DNA of 64,000 nt from Spiroplasma endosymbiont of Poecilobothrus nobilitatus (GCF_964030655.1 NZ_OZ034915.1:806001-870000), one strand, 5' to 3'; numbered from the stretch's first letter, positions 31,675 to 44,931 are shown. The notes: generated from the letters alone by a model not told the origin. Numbers and translations: made by a program.

Positions 31675-32057
31675 TGGAATGGCAACACTTTTTAGGACAC
31701 TTTTTATATAGACATTTGTTTTCTAAAAGTAACTGGAGATAAATAATTTAAACTGCCATGAATTCGAATATTGTTATATCAATGCACAAAATCAAAAAGT
31801 TCGTATTTTAATTGTGTTAAATTTTTAAATTTTTTACCCTTAATAAATTCAGTTTTAAAAGTTTTGTAAGTTGTTTCAGCCACAGCATTATCATAAGGGC
31901 AGCCTTTATTGCTTAATGATCTTTTAATATTAAAAGTTATTAAAATTTCATCAATGATTTTATTTTTAAACTCATTACCACGATCAGTATGAAATAGAGT
32001 TATTTGATTTAATGGTCGTGTTATTTTATGAAAAGCTTGTTGGGCCAGTTCGGCTGT
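31675..32057 (-). mobile_element. IS-A copy 6, 3' fragment
   Basis: The last 383 bp of IS-A in minus orientation are cut at 32057 by the intact 5' end of copy 7. It reads ELAQQAF where most copies have ELVQQAF, as does copy 5. Confidence 0.92.
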
Positions 32058-33279
32058 TGGATAGGCTACAATTATTAGGACCATAATTATATAGACTTCA
32101 AAATTAGATAAAATTATTAAGAAAGAAGGAATATAAAAATGGGAAATAAAACTTCATACTCTGAAGAATTTAAAAAACAAATTGTCATGCTATATAAAAA
32201 TGGTAAAAGTGTTATTAATCTAGGGCAAGAATATAATTTACCAAAACCAACTATTTATAGTTGAGTTAAAAATTATAATAATTCTGGTTCATTTAAAGCA
32301 AAAGACAATCGCACACTAGAAGAAAATGAAATAATAACTTTGCGAAAAGAACTTAAAGACTTGAAAATGGAAAATGACATTTTAAAGCAAGCCGCACTGA
32401 TAATGGCCAAAAAATAACAATAATTAATAACAACAAAACAAAATATTCAGTAATAAAAATATGTAAGATTTTGGGTTTATCAAAATCAACGTATTATTAT
32501 CAAACTAATAAATGTATTAACAAGCAAGTTAATAATTATGAACAAGAAATTATCAGTGCCTTTAATAAAAGCCGCAAAATTTATGGGGCTCGCAAAATTA
32601 AAGTTATTTTAAAAAGAAAATATATCATCTTATCGCGGCGAAAAATCAGATTCTTTATGATCAAAAATAATTTGGTTTCTAAATACACCAAATTAAAATA
32701 TCATAATCATAAAACAACAGTCAATAATGACCAAATTAATAATATTTTAAATCGTCAATTTAACAACAAAAAACCTAATGAAGTTATTGTTAGTGATTTA
32801 ACATATGTTCAAGTTGGCGCTAAATGACATTATATTTGTTTATTAATTGACTTGTTTAATCGCGAAATAATTGGTTATAGTGCTGGGCCGAATAAAACAT
32901 CCGAACTGGTCCAACAAGCTTTTCATAAAATAACACGACCATTAAATCAAATAACTCTATTTCATACTGATCGTGGTAATGAGTTTAAAAATAAAATCAT
33001 TGATGAAATTTTAATAACTTTTAATATTAAAAGATCATTAAGCAATAAAGGCTGCCCTTATGATAATGCTGTGGCTGAAACAACTTACAAAACTTTTAAA
33101 ACTGAATTTATTAAGGGTAAAAAATTTAAAAATTTAACACAATTAAAATACGAACTTTTTGATTTTGTGCATTGATATAACAATATTCGAATTCATGGCA
33201 GTTTAAATTATTTATCTCCAGTTACTTTTATAAAACAAATGTCTATATAAAAAGTGTCCTAAAAAGTGTTGCCATTCCA
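32058..33279 (+). mobile_element. IS-A copy 7 (full length)
   Basis: This is a 1222-bp element with both ends intact. It shares rare variants with copy 8 ([11 protein letters not shown] instead of [11 protein letters not shown], and AGTAATAAAA before orfB). Copies 7 and 8 face each other across mnmA-recD2. Confidence 0.93.
32139..33250 (+). CDS. IS3-family transposase OrfA-OrfB (IS-A copy 7)
   Basis: Both frames are open: orfA from ATG 32139 to the TAA at 32415-32417, and orfB to 33250 through a -1 shift on the A run. The catalytic Asp, Asp and Glu ([27 protein letters not shown]) are present. A candidate active copy. Confidence 0.85.
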
Positions 33280-33412
33280 CACTCTAGTCTTAAAATTATA
33301 TAGTAAATTATTTAAACAATAGAAAACCAATTTATTATCTTGGGATTTTTAATTTTCAATGTTAAAATAATAGTACTAATTAATTATTATTTATTAATAA
33401 AAAAGGAAGTGA

Positions 33413-34552
<1,140 letters not shown>

Positions 34553-34567
34553 GAAAGGATTACTAAA

Positions 34568-36730
34568 ATGGCTGAAAAAATAAGGGGTTATTTAAAATTA
34601 ATTGTTTTTGAATCCAATAATGGTTATCGGATTTGTAAATTTCAATTAGAAAATGATAAAACACATTTTATTTTTATTAAAGGATTTTTATCAGCTTTAC
34701 AGCCAGAACAATTATATGAATTACAAGGGGACTTTGTCTATAATGAACGCTATGGTGAAAATTTTGAAGTTAAGGAAATTCATAAACTTTCTCCACGGAG
34801 TAATGATGAGGTCTTAAAATATTTAACTAGTAGTTTATTTCCCACAATTGGTGAAAAAACATCACAAATAATTATTGATTATTATCAAACCGATGTGATT
34901 ACTAAGATTAAAGAAAATTTATCAATCTTACATAAAATCCCGGGTATTAGTGTTAAACAAGCTAATATTATTGCAAAGGTATTTAAGTTAATGAGCCGTG
35001 ATGATGAATTAAATCATCAATTTAATCAAAAAGGATTATCTTTACAAGTTTTATCTTTATTAAAAACAAAATATAATGTTGATCAGATTTATGCTTTATT
35101 AAAAAAAGATCCTTATTCATTATTATTAAAGGATAATATTGCTTTTAAAACAATTGATAAGATTTATTTAGCATTTGAACAAGAACCTTTTACTAATATT
35201 CGAATTGGTTATTATGCCTGACATTTAGCAAAAGAATTTTGTAATAATAATGGTGATACTTATTTAATGTTAAATGAATTAACAAAAATCTTACAAAAGA
35301 ATTTTCCTTTTTTAACAAAAGAACAGTTGTTGGCCGGATTAAAATATAGTAAAGAAATTAAATTATTAATTTTTAAGGATGATAAAATTTATGTTGCAGA
35401 AGTATATCATAGTGAAATTAATATTGCTGCAATGTTAGTTGGTTTGAATACGATTGATCAATATGACGATCAAAAATTAACAGAAGAGTTAGAAAAGTTA
35501 ACAAATAAAAAACAAATTACTTATAATATTAATCAAACAAAAGCAATAAAGGCTGCTGTGCATTCTAATTTTTTAGTTATTATTGGGGGACCTGGCACGG
35601 GTAAAACAACAGTTGTTGACGGTATTGTTAATCTTTTAAAAAAAGTTTACCAGCAATTAAAAATTGTGTTAGCAGCACCAACCGGAAAAGCAGCAAAACG
35701 ATTACGAGAAAAAACTGGGCAGAAAGCTTTAACAATTCATAAATTATTAAAATATGATGCTTTAACTAATCAGTTTTTTTATAATGAAAATAATCCTTTG
35801 GAAAATGATATTTTAATTTTAGATGAAGTTAGTATGGTTGACAGTTTGTTATTAGCACAAATTGCAAAAGCTAGTGTTAATTTTCGTAAATTAATTTTGA
35901 TTGGTGACCAAAATCAATTACCGTCAGTTGCTTGTGGTGATTTGTTACGAGATATTATTCAAAGTAATGTTTTTAATGTTATTAAATTAGAAGAAGTTTA
36001 TCGTCAAGAAGCTGGAAATGACATTTTAGAACTATCTTATTCAATTGAACAAGAACATTTTGAAGATAATAATTTATTTGACAAAAAAGATTTTACTTTT
36101 ATTAATGAAACTGATTCACAAACATTATTAACAATTGTTGGTGATTTATATCAAAAACTTAGTGATGAATATGGAACAGATTATAATGCTATTCAAGTAA
36201 TTGCACCAATGTATAATGGTCCAGTTGGAATTAATGTATTAAATACTTATTTGCAAAATCGAATGAATCATGCAGTTGGTCAAAAAGAAATTAAGATTGG
36301 GCATCGTTTTTTCCGAGTTAATGATAAAGTTATGCAACTTAAAAATCGGCCTGAATTAGAAATTTATAATGGCGATGTTGGCATTATTGTTGATATTAAA
36401 AAAGATAAAAATTTAAATGATGTGATCTTAGTAAAATACGATAATGTAATTGCATATAATAAAGAACTTTATTATGATATTACTTTGGCTTATGCTTGTA
36501 GTGTTCATAAATTGCAGGGAAGTGAATATGATAATATTATTTTTGTAATAACAAAAAGTTTTTGAATAATGTTAAAACGAAATCTAATTTATACAGCAAT
36601 TACCCGTGCTAAAACTAAATTATATTTAATTGGTGAACCATCAGCATTTTTATATGGAGTTAATAATTTACCACAAAAACGGCGAACAACTTTACAAGAA
36701 AAAATTAAAACATTTTTAAAAGAACAATAA
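34568..36730 (+). CDS. recD2: RecD2-type ATP-dependent DNA helicase
   Basis: A 5'-3' SF1B helicase for replication-fork and recombination repair, in a lineage without RecBC. The 720 residues hold an N-terminal OB-like part, a helix-hairpin-helix region (ILHKIPGISVKQANIIAK), Walker A IIGGPGTGKTTVV at about 339-350, LILDEVSMVD (Walker B), LIGDQNQLPSVACGD and the C-terminal SVHKLQGSEYD and YTAITRAKTKL helicase motifs. It reads through TGA at several Trp codons. Ribosome site AGGAAAGG. Intact. Confidence 0.94.
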
Positions 36731-36790
36731 TTATTATATTTTGCCTAGTTTTAATACTATCGTAAAAAATTTAACATAAAACTTATTAAA

Positions 36791-37101
36791 TTATATAGGC
36801 GTTGCAATGGCGCCAAGATTAGCAGATGCTATTGTAAACATATTTATTAAATTATGGCCTGTAAAAGTTTTATTAGTAGTGCCATCAAAAGCATCACTAA
36901 TATAGTAAATGGTTTTATCCGGATTATCATCAAACAATATTGCCATTATAATGACAACATGTTTTACTTGACTAGTTGGTAATCAAGGCGGACTGCCTTT
37001 TAATGCCAAGCATTACTGGCATATCATTTTTAAGACTAAATTTAACTAGATTTTGTAATCATATTTTTTGTTCATATTTTTTACCAAAATTTTGTTCTAA
37101 G
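36791..37101 (-). pseudogene. remnant resembling a C39-like peptidase C-terminus
   Basis: In shifting frames the minus strand reads KYEQKIWLQNLVKFSLKNDM, then SQVKHVVIIMAILFDDNPDK and TIYYISDAFDGTTNKTF. The 'value-constrained pocket, then H-x-V-x-x-x, then Asp' wording resembles papain-like C39 domains. There is at least one stop and one shift, and the 5' part is cut by IS-A copy 8 at 37102. The family call is tentative. Confidence 0.4.
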
Positions 37102-38323
37102 TGGAATGGCAACACTTTTTAGGACACTTTTTATATAGACATTTGTTTTCTAAAAGTAACTGGAGATAAATAATTTAAACTGCCACGAATTCTAATATTG
37201 TTATATCAATGCACAAAATCAAAAAGTTCGTATTTTAATTGTGTTAAATTTTTAAATTTTTTACCCTTAATAAATTCAGTTTTAAAAGTTTTGTAAGTTG
37301 TTTCAGCCACAGCATTATCATAAGGGCAGCCTTTATTGCTTAATGATCTTTTAATATTAAAAGTTATTAAAATTTCATCAATGATTTTATTTTTAAACTC
37401 ATTACCACGATCAGTATGAAATAGAGTTATTTGATTTAATGGTCGTGTTATTTTATGAAAAGCTTGTTGGACCAGTTCGGCTGTTTTATTCGGCCCAGCA
37501 CTATAACCAATTATTTCACGATTAAACAAGTCAATTAATAAACAAATATAATGTCATTTAGCGCCAACTTGAACATATGTTAAATCACTAACAATAACTT
37601 CATTAGGTTTTTTGTTGTTAAATTGACGATTTAAAATATTATTAATTTGGTCATTATTGACTGTTGTTTTATGATTATGATATTTTAATTTGGTGTATTT
37701 AGAAACCAAATTATTTTTGATCATAAAGAATCTGATTTTTCGCCGCGATAAGATGATATATTTTCTTTTTAAAATAACTTTAATTTTGCGAGCCCCATAA
37801 ATTTTGCGGCTTTTATTAAAGGCACTGATAATTTCTTGTTCATAATTATTAACTTGCTTGTTAATACATTTATTAGTTTGATAATAATACGTTGATTTTG
37901 ATAAACCCAAAATCTTACATATTTTTATTACTGAATATTTTGTTTTGTTGTTATTAATTATTGTTATTTTTTGGCCATTATCAGTGCGGCTTGCTTTAAA
38001 ATGTCATTTTCCATTTTCAAGTCTTTAAGTTCTTTTCGCAAAGTTATTATTTCATTTTCTTCTAGTGTGCGATTGTCTTTTGCTTTAAATGAACCAGAAT
38101 TATTATAATTTTTAACTCAACTATAAATAGTTGGTTTTGGTAAATTATATTCTTGCCCTAGATTAATAACACTTTTACCATTTTTATATAGCATGACAAT
38201 TTGTTTTTTAAATTCTTCAGAGTATGAAGTTTTATTTCCCATTTTTATATTCCTTTTTTCTTAATAATTTTATCTAATTTTGAAGTCTATATAATTATGG
38301 CCCTAATAATTGTAGCCTATCCA
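37102..38323 (-). mobile_element. IS-A copy 8 (full length)
   Basis: This is a 1222-bp element with both ends intact, twin of copy 7 by shared variants. Its flanks are unrelated (peptidase-like remnant versus TraE-like remnant), with no target duplication. Confidence 0.93.
37131..38242 (-). CDS. IS3-family transposase OrfA-OrfB (IS-A copy 8)
   Basis: OrfA starts at ATG 38242 and orfB ends at 37131; both are open and joined by a -1 shift near 37965. The D-D-E residues are intact. A candidate active copy. Confidence 0.85.
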
Positions 38324-39188
38324 ATACAATTAAACTAATTTTTAATCCATTTGATGAAAAGTTTTCAAATGAAAAAATTGATGAGTATCAAGATAATGTT
38401 AATGAATTATTAGCATTAGATAATATTTCCTTTACTAAAAGTGGTTTTCGCATAAATGATGCTCAATTTTCTATTAAAGGAATACAAAATTATCCAATCT
38501 ATCCACAAGATGGTTGAGCTGCAAAATTATGTACAACAGATAGTACAGTTATTTTTAATATTTCTAATACAAATCTCGATGCAGTTAAATAACAATTACA
38601 ACGAGCAATGATTAATGCCCGTACTAATTATTTTTCTGTTAAAAAGACGGTTAATTGTTCAGAAAAAGAACGTGAATATGAATCGTTTGAAAATTTAGTG
38701 CAATTAATTGCGCCAGGAGAAGAATAAATTAAACGGGTAAATTTTATTTTTTTAAATTATGGTTTTAATCGGCATATGTTAAAACAATCAGAAGAAAGAC
38801 TACATATTTTATTAAAAAGTCTTAATATGAAAATGGATTATTTATTTTTTCGACAAATAAGTGGGTATAGGTGCCTTATTACCAAAACCAACTTATCCAA
38901 CTGCATATCATAATTCTTATGAAATGCCATGTGCAACATTAGGGAATTTATTTCCGTTTTTAAATAACGCTTTAGAAGATGAAAAAGGATTATTTGTTGG
39001 TTATAACACTACTGGTGATGTAATTTTTACTGACCAATTTAAACGTGGCGGTGATTTTCAAAATTCAAATGCGCTATTTATTGGCACAACAGGAGGTGGT
39101 AAAACGACAACTGTTAGCAAATTTTTGGATTATCATATCATTAAGGGTAGAAAAGTAATTAGGTCGTATAAAGAAAATAAGGGTTTTT
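38324..39188 (+). pseudogene. VirB4/TraE-like conjugation ATPase, decayed N-terminal part
   Basis: The frame reads FNPFDEKFSNEKIDEYQDNV, then YFSVKKTVNCSEKEREYESF with TAA codons at two places, and shifts near 38868. It continues as CATLGNLFPFLNNALEDEKG, GLFVGYNTTGDVIFTDQF and the Walker A LFIGTTGGGKTTTVSKF. The PF...DEKG...G.N..G...D motif before Walker A is typical of VirB4/TraE ATPases of type IV secretion. Everything after Walker A is lost at a palindromic element. Spiroplasma citri plasmids carry such genes, so this is probably integrated plasmid DNA. Confidence 0.75.
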
Positions 39189-39278
39189 ATTTTTAAATGT
39201 TATTTAGTTCAATAAATTAAAAAGGTATTTTTTTTCTTATTTGTCTAAAACCCTTATTTTCTTTATGCGACCTAATTA
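39156..39278. repeat. MITE-like element with 32-bp terminal inverted repeats
   Basis: The left arm 39156-39187 and right arm 39247-39278 are complementary over 32 bp with one mismatch (AGGTCGTATAAAG against AGGTCGCATAAAG). The 59-bp interior is AT-rich and non-coding. It lies exactly at the junction between the TraE-like remnant and a metallo-hydrolase remnant. Confidence 0.82.
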
Positions 39279-39556
39279 TTAATAATCAAAATGAGGCAAT
39301 TATGATTGATGCATCAAATGCAACAAGAAGAGCAATTGAATATATTAAACAAAAAAAATTAACCTTAAAAGCATTATTTATTACACATAGGCATATTGAC
39401 CATTATGATGGTCTTGATAATGTTTTAAAAGAATATCCAGATTTAAAAATTTATATTCAAAAAATTGATTTACGATTGTTGTCCCAACATAAGGTTGACG
39501 ATGAGACAGGTGAAATTTTAGGGCCGGGAATTAATTATCCATTAACAAATATTGTT
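39279..39556 (+). pseudogene. metallo-beta-lactamase-fold hydrolase fragment
   Basis: The frame reads INNQNEAIMIDASNATRRAI and then ALFITHRHIDHYDGLDNVLK, the metal-binding motif of this fold (usually HxHxDH, here HRHIDH). The N-terminus is missing at the palindromic element and the C-terminal half is cut by IS-C copy 3 at 39557. It would be a thiolesterase/glyoxalase-II-type enzyme if complete. Confidence 0.8.
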
Positions 39557-40697
39557 TTTAATTTTGTAGAAAAATCTTGATGAAATAAAAAAAATCATCA
39601 ATATGATAACTTTAAAAGAAAATTATATAAACTTTTAATATTGTTATTTAACTTTTTTATACGTTAAAATATAATACCGATGATTGTTGGTTTGGTGTTA
39701 AACCTTTATGCTGGTATTTTCATTTTCAGAGATTTAAATAATTTTGAATGTTCGTGAAACCTAAGCCATGATAATGAATTAAGGATTATTTAAGATTTGA
39801 TTGTAATTTACTAATTTTATTTAACTTCCGATAACTAGCATCAGGATTTGTACTATTTTTAGTTGCTAATAAAATAGAATTTGTTTGTTTTGCTACTAAT
39901 AAATATAATGGTTGCATGTCAGAAATAATAATTGAATTTTCTTTGATTAATTGTTTATTAATATTTTCAATAATTCACTGTTTTTGTAATCGTTTTGTGT
40001 TGGTTGATTTAACATAAATATTATTATTGCTATCAACAGCCATTTTAATACAACATTTAGTGTTGGTTGAAAATGAATCAAGATGAATTTTTCTTTTATC
40101 AAATTTATCTTTAAAATTACCTTTGTGGATTTCTTTAATAAATGTTTCATCGATTTGAATTTGGCCATTTAACGTTTTAAATTTTAATTGGGTGTTTTCT
40201 AATTGTTTTGATTTCATTATTTTTTAGCGATTATATCAAGCGGTTTTCGGTGATGTTTTAATAAAGCGGGAAATCATTTTACTAGATTGGCCTAATAATG
40301 AAATTTGAATCAATAAATTTCACTGTTCATAATTTAAATGACTTCAATACGTAAAATGATCACGAAAAGCATCAAAACTAGCACGACATTTTTTGAATAA
40401 ATATTTTTGTTTTCCTTCAGGATTATGGCCATTTTTAACACAATAAAAAGATTGACAATTAGGACATTTAATAACTTTATCCCTAAATTTTTGGTCAATT
40501 TCATTTAAGCGTTTTTGTTTTTTAATTAATTCTGCTTCTTTTTTGACTTTTTCATGAAATTCTAAAAATTGATCATCTGTTAAACTATTTATTAATTTTT
40601 CAATTATTTTTTCCATTAATTATTCACCTTTTATATTAAGAATATACCTAATTTTAGGTATATTTTATAAATATCAAGAGTTTTCTACAAAATTAAA
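39557..40697 (-). mobile_element. IS-C copy 3 (full length, dead)
   Basis: This is 1141 bp with both terminal repeats (TTTAATTTTGTAGAAAA at 39557 and its complement ending at 40697). The transposase frame starting at 40616 has Phe for the third zinc-ribbon Cys (YLFKKC) and a TAA in place of CAA in YNRQKIMK (near 40229). It interrupts the metallo-hydrolase fragment. Confidence 0.9.
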
Positions 40698-40786
40698 GTA
40701 TTTTTTTATATTTTATGTTAAAATATAATTGTTAAAATTTATATAATATTTAATAAAAAATTAAATTTATGAATAAATTTTAATAT

Positions 40787-42017
40787 TGGAATAGCAACAC
40801 TTTTTTAGGACACTTTTTATATAGACATTTGTTTTCTAAAAGTAACTGGAGATAAATAATTTAAACTGCCATGAATTCGAATATTGTTATATCAATGCAC
40901 AAAATCAAAAAGTTCTTATTTTAATTGTGTTAAATTTTTAAATTTTTTACCCTTAATAAATTCAGTTTTAAAAGTTTTGTAAGTTGTTTCAGCCACAGCA
41001 TTATCATAAGGGCAGCCTTTATTGCTTAATGATCTTTTAATATTAAATATTAAAAGTTATTAAAATTTCATCAATGATTTTATTTTTAAACTCATTACCA
41101 CGATCAGTATGAAATAGAGTTATTTGATTTAATGGTCGTGTTATTTTATGAAAAGCTTGTTGGACCAGTTCGGACGTTTTATTCGGCCCAGCACTATAAC
41201 CAATTATTTCACGATTAAACAAGTCAATTAATAAACAAATATAATGTCATTTAGCGCCAACTTGAACATATGTTAAATCACTAACAATAACTTCATTAGG
41301 TTTTTTTGTTGTTAAATTGACGATTTAAAATATTATTAATTTGGTCATTATTGACTGTTGTTTTATGATTATGATATTTTAATTTGGTGTATTTAGAAAC
41401 CAAATTATTTTTGATCATAAAGAATCTGATTTTTCGCCGCGATAAGATGATATCTTTTCTGTTTAAAATAACTTTAATTTTGCGAGCCCCATAAATTTTG
41501 CGGCTTTTATTAAAGGCACTGATAATTTCTTGTTCATAATTATTAACTTGCTTGTTAATACATTTATTAGTTTGATAATAATACGTTGATTTTGATAAAC
41601 CCAAAATCTTACATATTTTTCTTACTGAATATTTTGTTTTGTTGTTATTAATTATTGTTATTTTTTAGCCATTATCAGTGCGGCTTGCTTTAAAATGTCA
41701 TTTTCTATTTTCAAGTCTTTAAGTTATTTTCGTAAAGTTATTATTTCATTTTCTTCTAGTGTGCGATTGTCTTTTGCTTTAAATGAACCAGAATTATTAT
41801 AATTTTTAACTAAACTATAAATAGTTGGTTTTGGTAAATTATATTCTTGCCCTAGATTAATAACACTTTTACCATTTTTATATAGCATGACAATTTGTTT
41901 TTTAAATTCTTCAGAGTATGAAGTTTTATTTCCCATTTTTATATTCCTTCTTTCTTAATAATTTTATCTAATTTTGAAGTCTATATAATTATGGTCCTAA
42001 TAATTGTAGCCTATCCA
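40787..42017 (-). mobile_element. IS-A copy 9 (full length, dead)
   Basis: This is 1231 bp, with a 9-bp tandem duplication near 41042-41060. OrfA has TAA at codon 71, and orfB has an extra T near 41305 that shifts the frame. Its 5' end abuts fragment copy 10. Confidence 0.92.
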
Positions 42018-42909
42018 CAAGCCGCACTGATAATGGCTAAAAAATAACAATAATTAATAACAACAAAACAAAATATTCAGTAAGAAAAATATGTAAGATT
42101 TTGGGTTTATCAAAATCAACGTATTATTATCAAACTAATAAATGTATTAACAAGCAAGTTAATAATTATGAACAAGAAATTATCAGTGCCTTTAATAAAA
42201 GTCGCAAAATTTATGGGGCTCGCAAAATTAAAGTTATTTTAAACAGAAAAGATATCATCTTATCGCGGCGAAAAATCAGATTCTTTATGATCAAAAATAA
42301 TTTGGTTTCTAAATACACCAAATTAAAATATCATAATCATAAAACAACAGTCAATAATGACCAAATTAATAATATTTTAAATCGTCAATTTAACAACAAA
42401 AAACCTAATGAAGTTATTGTTAGTGATTTAACATATGTTCAAGTTGGCGCTAAATGACATTATATTTGTTTATTAATTGACTTGTTTAATCGTGAAATAA
42501 TTGGTTATAGTGCTGGGCCGAATAAAACAGCCGAACTGGTCCAACAAGCTTTTCATAAAATAACACGACCATTAAATCAAATAACTCTATTTAATACTGA
42601 TCGTGGTAATTAGTTTAAAAATAAAATCATTGATGAAATTTTAATAACTTTTAATATTAAAAGATCATTAAGCAATAAAGGCTGCCCTTATAATAATGCT
42701 GTGGCTGAAACAACTTACAAAACTTTTAAAACTGAATTTATTAAGGGTAAAAAATTTAAAAATTTAACACAATTAAAATACGAACTTTTTGATTTTGTGC
42801 ATTGATATAACAATATTCGAATTCGTGGCAGTTTAAATTATTTATCTCCAGTTACTTTTAGAAAACAAATGTCTATATAAAAAGTGTCCTAAAAAGTGTT
42901 GCCATTCCA
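42018..42909 (+). mobile_element. IS-A copy 10, 3' fragment
   Basis: The last 892 bp of IS-A (orfA end and all of orfB) remain in plus orientation. OrfB has TAG in place of GAG in the GNEF motif near 42612. It is cut at its left by the intact 5' end of copy 9. Confidence 0.92.
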
Positions 42910-42953
42910 GACATTTTGCCCTACTTCATCGCACATTATACGTAATCCTTTCA

Positions 42954-43070
42954 TTAATTAGTTTTGCCTAATGCTCAATATTCATCAGTTATTTCATCTA
43001 CTGAAACTGGATAAGATCGTATCATTAATTCTTGTAATTTACTTTCAATTTTTTTATTTCATTTTTTCAT
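42954..43070 (-). CDS. hypothetical 38-residue protein
   Basis: MKKWNKKIESKLQELMIRSY followed by PVSVDEITDEYWALGKTN, from ATG 43070 behind GAAAGG. Its TAATG end couples it to a second ORF (MKGLRIMCDEVGQNV) that is cut at 42910 by IS-A copy 10. No family recognised. The coupling suggests a plasmid- or phage-derived operon. Confidence 0.45.
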
Positions 43071-43558
43071 CAAATATTTTCCTTTCTGTAAAAAAATAAT
43101 ATTTTTTTATTGGTTAATATTTTGATATTTAGTAAATAATGTATTTTGTATTTTAGTATTTATTTACTTCGCCGCCCGCTTCACTTTGTGGGTGAGCGGA
43201 GGCGGTAGGATATTTAGACAGAGTTTATCCCCCTACGGAAATAAACAAAAAAAGTTTACCCAGTTATTAATTACGTTTCATCCACCCCTAGACAACTTTA
43301 TATAAATAAAATAACCTTTTGGAGCTCCAACCATCTTGTTTTTTTAGTGTCCGATATTTTTGTTTTTTCGGTTTAACAGTAATCTTTTTATTAAAACAAG
43401 CCAAAAACACGCGCTCTGACATTTCGCAAGTGATTAATCTTGCCGATAATTAAAGAAATAAATAGGAATAAATCCATTCGCTTTCACACTTTCTTTAAGG
43501 CTTCGCGCCATAGATGAGTTATCCATTCTTTAAGTATCAAAATATTAAGTTTTAAACG
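43071..43558. other. non-coding or decayed stretch with a GC-rich hairpin
   Basis: No convincing gene. A GC-rich hairpin at 43172-43205 (CCGCC and GGCGG outer stem) stands out from the AT-rich background. Two tiny minus-strand ORFs, 43434-43526 (30 residues) and 43288-43422 (44 residues, basic, with KYRTLKKQDGWSSKRLF), may be pieces of one decayed gene. Confidence 0.4.
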
Positions 43559-43698
43559 TTGCATTATTCATCGGATAATACCTTTATTGAAAGGAAATTT
43601 ATAAAAATATCATTTATTTTGTGTAGGGAAAACAGAATAACATCTGTTTTTATGATAAAAGTTCTAAATTTAAAGATACTATCCGATGAATAATGCAA
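43559..43698. repeat. MITE-like element with 19-bp perfect inverted repeats
   Basis: TTGCATTATTCATCGGATA at 43559-43577 is perfectly complementary to 43680-43698. The 140-bp unit has no reading frame. It is followed at about 43730-43757 by a bidirectional terminator-like hairpin (AAAAAACAAT/ATTGTTTTTT). Confidence 0.8.
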
Positions 43699-43790
43699 AT
43701 AAATTTATTTTTTTAATAGAAAAATAAAAAAACAATCTCACAAGAATTGTTTTTTGCCGGTTCATCGTACAGGACGTCTTTAATTTTCTT

Positions 43791-44931
43791 TTTAATTTTG
43801 TAGAAAAATCTTGATGAAATAAAAAAAATCATCAATATGATAACTTTAAAAGAAAATTATATAAACTTTTAATATTGTTATTTAACTTTTTTATACGTTA
43901 AAATATAATACCAATGATTGTTGGTTTGGCGTTAAACCTTTATGCTGGTATTTTCATTTTCAGAGATTTAAATAATTTTGAATGTTCGTGAAACCTAAGC
44001 CATGATAATGAATTAAGGATTATTTAAGATTTGATTGTAATTTACTAATTTTATTTAACTTCCGATAACTAGCATCAGGATTTTTACTAGTTTTAGTTGC
44101 TAATAAAATAGAATTTGTTTGTTTTGCTACTAATAAATATAATGGTTGCATGTCAGAAATAATAATTGAATTTTCTTTGATTAATTGTTTATTAATATTT
44201 TCAATAATTCACTGTTTTTGTAATCGTTTTGTGTTGGTTGATTTAACATAAATATTATTATTGCTATCAACAGCCATTTGAACACAACATTTAGTGTTGG
44301 TTGAAAATGAATCAAGATTAATTTTTCTTTTATCAAATTTATCTTTAAAATTACCTTTGTGGATTTCTTTAATAAATGTTTCATCGATTTGAATTTGGCC
44401 ATTTAACGTTTTAAATTTTAATTGGGTGTTTTCTAATTGTTTTGATTTCATTATTTTTTGGCGATTATATCAAGAGGTTTTCGGTGATGTTTTAATAAAG
44501 TGGGAAATCATTTTACTAGATTGTCCTAATAATGAAATTTGAATCAATAAATTTCACTGTTCATATTTTAAATGACTTCAATACGTAAAATGATCACGAA
44601 AAGCATCAAAACTAGCACGAAATTTTTTGCATAAATATTTTTGTTTTCCTTCAGGATTATGACCATTTTTAACACAATAAAAAGATTGACAATTAGGACA
44701 TTTAATACCTTTATCCCTAAATTTTTGATCAATTTCATTTAAGCGTTTTTGTTTTTTAATTAATTCTGCTTCTTTTTTGACTTTTTCGTGAAATTATAAA
44801 AATTGATCATCTGTTAAACTATTTATTAATTCTTCAATTATTTTTTCCATTAATTATTCACCTCTTATATTAAGAATATACCTAATTTTAGGTATATTTT
44901 ATAAATATCAAGAGTTTTCTACAAAATTAAA
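43791..44931 (-). mobile_element. IS-C copy 4 (full length, dead)
   Basis: This is 1141 bp with both terminal repeats. The transposase frame has TAA for GAA in QFLEF (as in copy 2) and Phe for the fourth zinc-ribbon Cys. AATTTTCT is found both at 43782-43789 and at 44933-44940, a candidate 8-bp target duplication. The right flank is an IS-B end fragment. Confidence 0.9.

Noticed and set aside
36791-37101. Bacteriocin or toxin transporter from the C39-like wording
   Set aside because: Only a broken fragment without the catalytic Cys is present and no ABC domain is fused or adjacent.
43288-43422. 44-residue basic ORF as a real gene
   Set aside because: No convincing ribosome site and no homologue recognised; recorded only within the non-coding stretch.
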